The position numbers and the translations under genes are program-made. From Hydra vulgaris (lineage: Eukaryota > Cnidaria > Hydrozoa > Anthoathecata > Hydridae), in contig NC_088934.1 in NCBI RefSeq assembly GCF_038396675.1, positions 48,104,001 through 48,168,000 of the forward strand: a stretch of 64,000 nucleotides of DNA, given 5' to 3'. Each line of letters begins with the position of its first letter. Positions within the stretch are counted from its first letter, which is position 1. The notes under the pieces were generated by a model. It was not told the DNA's origin and made no database searches. It was given only the letters and a program-made list of their open reading frames with translations. Below are positions 34,660 to 46,500 of this stretch, piece by piece.

Positions 34660-35330
34660 GACTTACAACTGATTTTCAAAATGCAATTTAATCTAAACCT
34701 TGTTATTTAGCTATAAGTTTTGCAAACCGAGAACTTCAACCGAGTGGAGAGAAGTTGTGGAACACTGTATTCAATAATGACCTCGAAACCAAATATTTAT
34801 ATTTATATAAATATTTATGTTAAATGAAAAAGCATAAAAGTCCTGCTAAAAGTTTTAGAATACATAACAGTTATAATAATTAATTAATTTATTAATTATT
34901 TGGTTATTTATTGATATGTTTGTTTTATTATTTTAATAAAATAATATCTTTGCATCGTAATTATTTTATTTTTTAAATTAGTTACTTTTTCTATTTAATT
35001 TTTGTTTATTTTGTAATACTTTAACTAAAATAAAGTTGGAAAAATTGAAACTTTAATAAATAATAAAAACTAACAATAAAATGGTTTCGTTAAATTTTTT
35101 CATTTTGCAAACTAATTCTTAAAGTTCACACTATGAAATGCTAAATTTTTTAAACGACACTGTTATCTTTTTTATATAATATTTCAACAAACTTATATCA
35201 TTTATTAAAATTTGTAGAAAACTGACATTTTTTAAAAATGTATTTAACTATATTTTACCTAATGATGTTTTACCTTTTAGGGCTAGGTGATAAAACTAAC
35301 GTTTTTCTTTTTCAGGACGAGTCATTATTA
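34660..35330 (+). pseudogene. CR1-like LINE 3' end, degenerate
   Basis: NRELQPSGEKLWNTVFN near 34725-34775 resembles the post-RT RGP.LWNS block. About 500 bp on, GGGCTAGGTGATAAAACTAA at 35280 matches the start of the LINE 3' UTR hairpin seen at 40318. The two could be one old insertion. Confidence 0.45.
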
Positions 35331-36840
35331 TTAAAGAAATTTATCAGTTATACTAAATTTCTTAAGTTGAATTAAAAATTTATAAAGAACTGAATGTAAA
35401 TATTAAAGTATTAACAAATAATGCTTACTTAACTTGAAATATCAGGGCGGTTAAGTAAATAACGCTTAAACTCATGCTCCACCCCAAGCGTTTACAAACA
35501 TTTAATATTATTTTTAATTTTATTATTAAACAAGAAGGTAAATTCAGCAAAAGTTATGAAGATAATGATTTTTGTAGCGGATTTTTCAGTCATTAATATT
35601 TTCTTAAGTGTGCGGTTTGTGTGAATTTATTGCAAAATTACTAATATGATATTTAAAATTATTATTATTCAAAATTATCTAAAAAAATAATTATTTATTC
35701 AACTATTACCCTTATAGAAAAAGATAAAAGTTTTAGATTTCAATTCAGTTTACTAAACAATTGTTTTTAAAATAAAATGTTTGCAGTATTTAATATATCT
35801 GTATTAAAGCAAATATTTGTTAATTTTTTTATATACATAGTGCTCAAAAACGATCTGACTTTTTTGGGCGTTTTAACTCGCTGTAATTACACGAATGCCA
35901 AACTTTTGTTACCCTTGTTATTTTTTTTTCGCTTTATTGGGGGAGGGGATTTTCATCTCATTGTAAGCAATGTGTAACAGATTTGTTTTGAAAGATAATT
36001 TTATCAGGCTAAATGATTTTACAATGAAATTTGAAAGTAATTAACCACAATATAGATTTGTTGCTTAGCAAAAAATTGGATGCTAATGGAAAAACAAGCA
36101 TTTTAGGCGGTCCGCTACAGTTTTGCTCTACATAGAGGACCATTAGTGGTCCACTATGTAAAGCCAAACTATAGTGCTGCTGGGTATATTAGACCCAGGT
36201 TCAGATACTTTTAAAGAACCTTTTTATTTGTGATAATATAAGGAAAACGCCCAATGTTCAAGCAAATCTAGTAACCAAATTAATTTTTTGTAATGTCGAT
36301 AAACTGCAGCAATTGGTTTTTAATTTTTTAACATAGCAATCGGTTTGTGACAGTTTGTGTTCATTTTGTAACTGGTTTTAAGAATAGAATAAAAAATGAC
36401 ATGTTTAAATATAACTTTAAAAAGGAAAATCGTTAGAATATAATTAATTAAACATGTTATATATAATAAAAACACTTTTGAATTATGCAGGTTCTCGATT
36501 TAAATAAGCATATTTTTTCAATGTAAAGTTTTACGCAGTTGCTTTCAAACAAATGGCATCACCAATAACTAAATAACTTTCAAGACAGCCCAAATCAGAT
36601 ACAACTTTATAGCTTTATTACCATTCAGGAAGCAGATGCTCTTATGATAACGGCAGATTTTTATTTTATATGCAAAATTTATTTTTACTTTATGTGGTTA
36701 AAATGGGAACTTTTCTTTTCAAACAGTTTAAAGTTTATTTTTTGGGAGAAGCTAATATCTATGTTCTATCAAAGAATATATTAGAAAAGTTTTTTTTTTC
36801 TCTTTTCTAATCATAACTTACCTTTTTTTTAATCTGTCAC
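35331..36840. other. upstream of the potassium channel, no feature recognised
   Basis: AT-rich. A small GC-richer patch at 36105-36175 has a near-palindrome GGACCATTAGTGGTCC. The promoter of the channel gene may lie here but no element is recognisable. Confidence 0.4.
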
Positions 36841-36883
36841 TATTCTTTTTTAATCTCTTTATCGTTTTCTCTATTTTTAATTA

Positions 36884-36885
36884 AG
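36884..36885 (+). promoter_or_regulatory. splice-acceptor-like AG touching the Kv start codon
   Basis: A pyrimidine-rich run from 36840 ends in AATTAAG directly before the ATG at 36886. It could accept a spliced leader or a 5' UTR exon. Confidence 0.5.
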
Positions 36886-37176
36886 ATGAATAAACGGAGC
36901 AGTTTTCATGATCTACGAAAAGTAAGAACAACAGATAGAGTCATTATAAATGTTGGAGGAGTAAAGCACGAATGCTTTATACATACAATAAAAGCTTTTC
37001 CGGACACTCGTCTATATTGGATTGCTGAAACAGCTTTAAAAGTAAAAGATTTCGATCCCGGATCTAACGAGTTTTTTTTTGATCGTCACGCTGGTTGCTT
37101 TCAGAATATTTTAAACTACTTTAGAACAGGAAAGTTACATTGTCCAAATGATGTTTGTGGACCACTTTTTCAACAG
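36886..37176 (+). CDS. Kv exon 1: most of T1
   Basis: 97 codons from ATG to CAACAG/GTTATT, phase 0. Contains [23 protein letters not shown] and [13 protein letters not shown], so it includes two of the four T1 zinc ligands. Confidence 0.93.
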
Positions 37177-40100
37177 GTTATTTTTTTTTTTTATTTATTT
37201 ACTTAAATAAATACCTTTAATTTTTACTTGCGCAGTAATCAGGGGCCGTAATTACTGGAAAAAGTGAAGTGGTACAATTTATAAAAAAAGTTCTCTCTAC
37301 CTAAAAATTTCTTCGAAGAAAAAACAAAAAACTTTCAAAAAAATTGGAGGGGGGAGGGCAGTTTCGCCTGACTCTTATGGTGTTGTCGGCCCTGGTAATT
37401 ACTATATTATTAAATTATTAAACTAGTTTTGATTTAAATAAATCGTCAAAGTGTTGTATTTTTATTTTATTTTATAAAAGTTCTTTATAAATATTTTATA
37501 AATCTAAAACTAAAATTATATATATAAAAATTACATTTACATGCTTTTTACAGTTTCTTGCTGCCTTCTCCGTTGCCGCAACTATGTTGCTTATATAGCA
37601 AAAACCACAAATTTTTTGATTCCAAAGTCCTTCTCTAAGCACTTGCAGTTCAGTCGCTTCCTAATATTTTTTAAAAAAATAGTTTGCTAAAACTAGTTCG
37701 CTTTAATCTATAAACAAAAAACTTATTATGTTATATTTTTAAAATATTAAACTTATAAAATATTTTTAATGAATTCTTTTTTATGATATATTATGCATAA
37801 ATGAAAAATTAAAAAAGTATTGAGTGCAGAATATCAAAAAAGTATTAGGAAAATTGTTCGATTGCTTCTTATAAAGTGACGTTTTAGGTACTAAATTTAG
37901 TACTTTTATTGGATTTTTTGATACTTTGAAACTTCTGTTTCTTAATTAATTATTCATAAAATGCCCTCCTATTTTTATTAACATTATTATGAATTCAAAA
38001 GTTATTTAATAAGCGCATAGTGAATTGCCCACCTCTTGAGTGGGATAGTTGTATTAATCAAACAGGCAATAGTTTAAATAAATAAATGTTTTTTTGTTAT
38101 TTTTGTTGTTCTTAGGTACAAAAAATAAAAAATGACTATATTTAAGAATTTAACTCAATTTAAAATAGTTAACTTGAGTATGATGTTATAATTAAGATAT
38201 TATGTTTGTCAATATGTATATTTTTTTATAAATAGCCATTAATTTAATTATAGGAACTTGAGTTTTGGGGAGTTGATGAACTGATGATGGAACCTTGTTG
38301 CTGGGGAAACTACACGCAGCATCGAGATGCTCATAAAAATTTAAAAATGTTTGATGAAATGGTTAAAAATGAAAGTAATGCTTACGAAGAACTCGATAAT
38401 AGAAAATACAGCTATACCAGTAGTTGTTGGAAACAAACCATTCAAATTTATCGACCAACAGTATGGGCACTGCTAGATAAACCGTTTTCATCAAAATATG
38501 CACAGGTATTGATGAAAAAATTATTATCAAATAGGTTTATATAAAGGATATAATTTGTAATTGCAATTTAATTACAACTTTTTTTTTAATTAAAAAGTTT
38601 TATACTTTTTATTAAACATTTATATCGTTAATATTTATATTGATAACATTTAATTTTATGGTGAATATTTTAATTAATTTTTAGTCTTAAGTTAATAAAT
38701 TTGTTTTGTTAATTACTTGAGGAGACTCTGGCTTTAGGGTCCAAAAAATTTCAATTGAAATTTGAAGCATGTTTGAATACAGAATTGTCTGGAAAACATT
38801 AAAATTCAAAAAAGAATTCTCAAAAATATTTAAAAAACTATTTCTTCAAACTCAACCTAAGAAATGTTATAGCTATGCATTTAGGGTTAACCCACTTTAA
38901 AAACTTTAACTTTTAAAGGTTAGAAAACTTTATTAACTTTGAAAATTAATTTTAGAAAATGTAGTGTATAACAAGTGCCCAATAAATTTTTAATCAGTGT
39001 TTTACATCTACAACATATATAACTCATATTTTTAATCAGTGTTTTACATTTATAACATATATAACTCAAATTTTAATCAGTGTTTTACATATATAACATA
39101 TATAACTCATATTTTAATCAGTGTTTTACATATATAACTCATATTGCTATAACTATTTTAGTAATAAAGTTTTTGATTTACCGATTTCGTTTTTAATATA
39201 TTTAATTTTTGTTATGTAATAAATTTTTTTGTTTTGCAGTGTAAATATATACATTCCGTAAAATAATAACAGTTTATACTGATAGCAGGCTCTTATTGAG
39301 CAATAAATTGTAAAGAATAATAAGTTTTGTACACTAAATAAAATATATTAAAATAAATGAAAATTCAAAAATAAAGAGTTTAGAATGTGAATTTAAAGTA
39401 AACATTGAATTGTTAATAGTTTATGATTGAGAATTCATTTATTAAAACAAATTTCAAGGGGAAAAAAAATGAAACTAGAAAAAACAAAAAATAAAGTGAC
39501 TTTTTCTTTATAAAACAGAATATACACTTTTCATGCATGAATGAATAATCATAAGCTAATTTCACATCTTCTAAAAGCTTTGTATCATTTATAACTAATC
39601 TCTGTCTGAATTTTGCCGTAAACAATGCTCTTTAAACGTTGGTCTTTTTATATTTTTTTGGTGTGAAATGAATTACTTCCAGGGCTGTCCCGAACGTGGG
39701 GTATAGGGCGTATCCCCCCCCCCTCCCTCCTTCCTCAAAGCTATTATATATGCATTTGAGTTGATACATTTAGTTTCAGTTGACAAGTTTTGTTGGCAAT
39801 TTTCAAACATCAAGGACCTTTTTTTTTTGTGTCTTTAGTTGGCAAAAGACACAATTGACACCCCCTCCCCTCCTCCTCATAAAAGACATCTTTGGGACGG
39901 CCCTGATTACTTTCAGTAAGTTTTTCGTTCTGGCCTCGTTCTAATTTATACCTGCTCTCCTTTTAAATGTTTTTGCAATTTTACTGCTGATAATAATATT
40001 ACTAATAATAAACTTTTCAAATAAGTTTTTAGTTTTTATTTTTTAACAATTTTCCCAACAAAGTTAAATCCAAGCTTACAATACTTATTTTTTCATTGAT

Positions 40101-43100
40101 AACTTATATTATAATATATACCAAATATTATAATTTTTCTCGTCGTTATTTTAATATATTTTTTACGAACTACATATCAAAGTATTTTAGACATTCAGAG
40201 TTAAATGCTTTTTAGCAAATCAGACAGGAGAGACAATACAGGAGAGTATAATGATCATTTATAAGAGTTAGAAAAGAACTTAAGAATAATAAAAAAGCAC
40301 CAGAAAATCTTTTACCACTCTAGGTGATAAAACTAACTTTGTTCTCTACTTGCTCCAGTCATGTAAATATATGTTTTTATTAATTAAGACTGTAAACAAT
40401 TTTCTTAGTGGCAAAGACACCAAAACAAAAAACAAAAAAAAACAACGTAAAAAACGTTTTTAAAAATGTTTTTTTTTGTTTGTTTGTTGTTCGTGTATTA
40501 TCTGTTATTTTATGATATAAATTCAAAAGGTTTATAAATCTAAAACCAGTTTGGAAAAAAATAATTTAATTAAAATAATTAACTAAAAAATCTTCGTATA
40601 CTTTTGGATATATTACACTGTAATATAGCGTAAATGTTTTTTAGTTTTTATTTATCGTTATTTTATTTTAACGCAACGTTTTGTTTAACGTTTATTTAAC
40701 GAGTTACTTTGTTTTGTATTTTTATTATTGACATTTTTATTTAAAGGGGCTTGGTGATAAGACAGAACTTGTCTTCTTCTTGCCCCAGCCATGTATTCAT
40801 ATATTTGTATTGCATAAACTTGTAAACTTTTCTTATCGGCGAAATACATAATAATAATAATAATTCAAATATTTTTGTAAGAAATGTTTTTTACCGTAAG
40901 TTTCTTTTCTACCACGAGATCTGACTGCGCATAAAAATGAAATTAGTGGAAAAAGGTAACTTTCTCACAAAACGCTACTCCACTGTAAACTGTGGTAAAA
41001 AAAAAAAATTCAATTTGATATATCTGCAATATCTAAATGCAACCACTAATTTTATTTTCAGGTACTTTTTGTTAATGAGCCAATGTCCAGCACTGAATTT
41101 TGTTTAAATATAAAAACGCCCATAATAATAATTATTTGTTTCCGTTTTATACAAACATTTCGTTTTATATAAACATTTATATAAACAATTCGTGTTTATA
41201 TTTTAAAAACAAAATTTTTTTTACTTAAATTTTAAACAGTTATAAACAGGTTTATCTGTTCCGTTATTTATCAATTTTTACCAAAATATCAAAACAGAAA
41301 TTAAAGTACAATAAAAATTTAATTTTTTTATATTTATAAAAAAATTCTTATGACTTTTTTTATCATACTCTGTTGATTTAAATGTTTTATAATTTTTAGT
41401 TTGTAGCATTTTTTTCAATGGTAGTGATTATTGCTTCAATGATAACATTTTGTTTGCAAACTGTACCCAGATTTTTTAAATATCAGCGAACATTTGAGTT
41501 ACTTGAATATATTTACTGTGCAATATTTACTGTAGAGTTCTTTACACGATTAGCTTGCTGCCCTTCTTACAAGTCGTTTTTTCGATCTATTTTGACCTAT
41601 GTGGATTTTGTTTCAACTATTCAATTTTACATATCTTTTGTTTTGAAAACCAGTAGTTTTGACTTTTTATTTGTGACCCGCCTAATACGAATATTTCGTT
41701 TATTTCGATTTTTTAAACAACTTAGCGGGATGCAAGTTATTGCTCAAACGTTAAAAGCAAGCATGAATGAGCTGATGTTATTGTTCTTGTTGGTGATGAT
41801 TCCAATGGTTATTTTTTCCACACTCATCTATTACGCTGAAAAGGTAAATACATTTGTTTTTTTACTTTATTAAAATTATGGTCAAGAAAACTTAAAAAAT
41901 ATCATATTTAAAGAAAATTAAAATCTATTTATGGTACATATTTCACCTTTGGGATAATAAAACCATTAAAATGTTACTAAAAAAATACTTTTTATTGATT
42001 GCTACCTGATTGCTGATTGAAACCTATTTTTATTTGTTACATATCACAGAATGCCTTATGCGCATTTATACAAAGCTTTAACAAATTATGTTTCACTTAA
42101 TACTTATGTACTATGTAATAATTGAAAATAGACTTATTGCATTTTGAAGCTATTTTAGATATCATTTGGATAAATTTATATTTTCTTGTGGCACTTTTAT
42201 CAGTATTTTATTAACGTACCATTTTTAATTTTGTACTTTTGGTTTTTTAAACTTTTAGAGTAAAATATTTTTTACTGGATAAACTTACGTTGAAAAGTAC
42301 TTTTCATTCAAATAGTCATTATAATGGCTTAAGTAAATTAAAAAACTAAAGTTATTATAATTATTTAATATTCATTTAAAATATAAAGAACTATAGCCAA
42401 AACAATCATGGCGCAGTGGTTAGAGTTCTGGCTCAGAATCAAGAGATTCGAGTTTCGATACCGGCTCTCTGCCCAAATCTTTTGGGTTTTTTGAAAAGAA
42501 AACCAAAAGGTTGGTTTTTTTGAAGCACCTTAATAAAAAAAATTAAAAAAAAAAAAAAGAAAGTTATTTGCGTTTTCCTAATTGTTGAATTTAATGCTTA
42601 CCTTGATTGAACGAAGTGAAAATTTAATCTAGCTTTTTAAAAATGCTAAATTAAATTTTCTCCATAAAATCTTTATTTTACCGCTGAACTTTATATTCAG
42701 TTTTCCTCGTTAAAAATACACTACTCTGTACTTGTTAGAAATATACATTTTATATGTAAAAATACGTGGTATATAATTCAGCATATTGTAAGCTATTCCA
42801 TACAGATAAATAACTGCGTTTGCTTACTATTTTTGCTTTCGCATTTTGCTTTCTGATAGGCTCACTTTCTTGCTTTCTTGAACAAAGGGTAGAAGGGTAG
42901 TAGAAGCTAATTCTGACCTAAAATACTTCCTGCTTTGAAGCACTTTGTTAACTAAAGGCTAGAGATAGACAAATGTAAACTGCATTTGGCAACTGTCTTG
43001 AAAAAAAGAATCCTAGGTGAAAACTTTAAGGTAAGCAGAAATTTTCTGCTGACCAGCCTCACACCTCTCCTTCATTATAAAGTTTTGTCTAGATGTAACC

Positions 43101-43510
43101 TTTTTTTAACTTGTGTTCTGCTTAAGATAATAAATAGTTACTCTTTTTGACTCTGCTCAAGAATTTTTGTCTTGCCATGTAGGTTTATGTAACTTAGTGC
43201 GGTAGTGGTGTAGTGTTAAGAACTGTAAGTTAGTGCGGTAGTGGTGTAGTGGTAAGAGCGCTCGCTTTGTAAGCGAGAGGTTCGGAGTTCGACTCCCACC
43301 ACGTCCCTGGAAGTACCGCGCTCAACTTAGTTTCTCCGCGCAGCGGCCTTGCTCGGCAAGGTTCGTGTTTCGGAGTTAAAGAGTTGAGAGAGGGTTGCAC
43401 CACGAATAACGACTAAAAAAAAAAAAAAAAAAAAAATATTTAAAAAAAAAAAAAAATGAGTATCCTCCTCGACTGTAGTGGCCCCCCTCGGGCCTTGGGG
43501 AGGTGAATAA

Positions 43511-43545
<35 letters not shown>

Positions 43546-46500
43546 TCTATAATCTATTAACGAGGGTAAGCTCTAAAACACAGTTCAATGATTCTGTGGC
43601 TGGATGATAATAAGGTTTTGAAAACTGTATGGTAACACTCAAAAAGGCAAGTTTTATTAAAAGCCATGTTGCATATATTGTCTTTGAGTCTCATCTTAGA
43701 TATGCTTGTCAAATATGGGGACAAACCCAATCTCTAACATTTAAAAGATTATCTCACCTCTAAAATAAAGCCCTAAAAATATTCTACTCTCAGCATTTTA
43801 ACTCTAGTCTTAATATCCTCTACTACATATCAAAGATACTTAAATTAAAAGACCTTATTCAACACTCCAACTGTTTTTTTTTCGTAAATAGCAACATGAA
43901 ACCTTATCTTTTTGGAAATTGCAACATAAAACCTTATCTCCTCCATTTCCTGATTTTTTTACTTATAAAAAAAATACTCGTTATCAACTTTGATCAGCTA
44001 AAAGCTTCAGATTATTTATTCCTAAACATAGAGCTGTTTATTATAGCCGCGAATCTATTAAATATCAGAGCATATGCACAAGGAATAGTCTTCCTCACAG
44101 TTAAAATCTCTCCCTACATTTTCAAAATTCAAAAACAGACTATTTAATTTTTTATTAAAAAAATTAAATAAGTCTGTTTTCTCAATTTATTATTATTTTT
44201 TATATCACTATTCTATTTCAAACTCTCACTATTATAAATATTGCTATTTTTATTATTGTTATAATTGCTATTATTATTACTACGTTATTTTTTTATTATT
44301 ATTACTACGTTATGTTATTATTGTTATTATTATTATTATTATTGTTATTATTATCATTACTATTATCATTATCAGATTTGTTATTTTTATCGCTAGTATC
44401 ATTATTATTATTATTTTGATTATTATTACCAATAACTGTTCTTATTATAAGTTTTTATTATTATTGCCTATTATTATTACTGCCTTATTATTATTATTGC
44501 CTATTATTATTACTGATACTTATATTACTATATTATTTATAATGTTGTTATTGTATATTATAATAATCGACTTCTCTTTTATTGCTATATTTTAATTAGG
44601 TATATAAAAGTCTTATATTCTAGATAGATTTATAAAAGTAAATTAACTTTATCCTAAATATATCAAACTTCTTAATTATTATTCCGTACAGTTTTTAATT
44701 TAAGTATCGTACTGTTTACGTTTTTTTTTTAGTTTTTCATTATGGTGTTTACTCAAAATTAGTACTTGTATTATATGTAAAATTAGTACTTGTATTGTAT
44801 TAATATTCCTTGAAATGTAAAATCTATTTCAGAATACATTTGATTTGATTTGAATGTTGCCAATGTTAGTGCTTCAGTGTGCATTTCCTTGAACACATAA
44901 TGAGCTCTTCGTGATGACTTTAGGTTAGTTAGCAGAACTTAAGCGGATAGGTTATTACTATAATTGCCAAATATTATCTGTTTGAGTTTTCTATAATAAT
45001 TAAAATTGTGTCCATATATTAATTAATAATACTAAATATGAAACCGTCATTACCATCAAATCGCTTCAACTATCTTTAAATAATAAATAATTTGGATCTT
45101 TGAAGTAACTTTTCATCATAGAATCTTGCCTCTAACAAAATTCACCAAAAATGCTTGCTTGCGAGACTAAATTAAATTATTCAATTCCAACTTCGGATTT
45201 CAATTTTGATAGCTATTATAATTTGATTAAATATTAATAGTCACATACCTGGTCTAGAAATCAACTTAATTATCAATTCACTTATTTTTGTGAAGACAAA
45301 GGTCTAAATTATCTGACAAATTTTTATTGTGCTTTTGTTTAGCGCCGCTTCACTCGATTACTTTTAACTTTTTTTTCCATTGTTTTTATAAAAATATGTT
45401 CCAAGACTAAACCCTTTTTAATATTATTTTATGATTAAATTTACAAAGCTCTTACTTGCTTCTTATACTCAAATATAGTTATTATTGGTAGATTTAATAC
45501 TCATTACAATGAATGTTTTGGCTCTGGTACCACTAACTATGCTGGTACTAAAGTTCAAAATTTTTGTCTCTTTTATCCAGATAATTTCTTCTCTATTTTT
45601 TACTTAGATAATTAACTTTACGAGCCGCTTTTCGAACAACACAAATTTTATTTTTGCTTGTTAATTTGCGTCTTGTCTTGATAACCAATAGCTTGTACGT
45701 AGTTCTCTTTCGATCTGCTTTAGGTGGTTGAGACCTAATTATGATCTTATTATTTATTTATTATCATTTAATATTTATCAAGTGCTTCTTTTACATCGGA
45801 TTCATGCTTATAATTATCCCTATCTTCTTCAAGCAATTCAAAAAGGTCTGACGCTAAGGTACATCATTCAGAAATCACTAAATCTCGTGTTTTGTCTCAG
45901 GAACTAGGTTCTAAAGACTTGAGAAAGTTCTTTTAAAAATGTTAGGAATTTCAAAGAAACTGAAGTAAGGCTGTTTGTATATATTAGGAGTGTGACGCTC
46001 TACTCCACAAAGAAGACTTTTTTAACTTATCGTTAGTTTTTTAAGGAATATAGTTGGCTGGATGGCATTTGACACATTTTAGTCGCCAAATTTTTAGTTT
46101 TTGGCAGTTTTTAAAAATTTGCTATTAGAGACGATTTTAGGAATAAAATTAGGGTATTTTACTCCTAAAATTATCCCTAATAGAAAAAAAATGAACAGTA
46201 AGCTAAGAGAAATAGAGGATTAATTAAGAACCATCCGTTAGAAATGAAATGAATTCCTAAATGTCTAATGACTAATATCTAATGACACCTCTATCTTGAG
46301 CTGTTGAAGTTTTGAGTAAGGATTTTTTTATTGAGGGTATAATAGGGAATACCGTTGACGTGTTAATAACATCAAAACTTATTTTTGAAAAAGATTTTTT
46401 TACCATCTTTTTCAAGCTTGATAAGATAACTTGTTGAGTGCTCCATTTCAAACAGAACAAAAAATACGAAATTTATTCACTGAGTCTTCCTCTTTACATC

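Larger units (their letters stand above)
38506..41399 (+). other. Kv intron 2
   Basis: GTATTG...TTTTAG, 2.9 kb. Holds a 40-bp tandem repeat, a hAT MITE and two LINE 3' ends, listed separately; the rest is AT-rich. Confidence 0.85.

Noticed and set aside
37240..37394. Claiming a full 8-bp TSD for the Kv intron 1 MITE
   Set aside because: Only GTAAT is shared between flanks; the longer GTAATTAC is also present inside the left end, so it is not evidence of duplication.
43233..43305. Functional tRNA-Thr(TGT)
   Set aside because: The anticodon arm is good, but the T stem does not pair properly and the sequence continues into a SINE body with A-tail.
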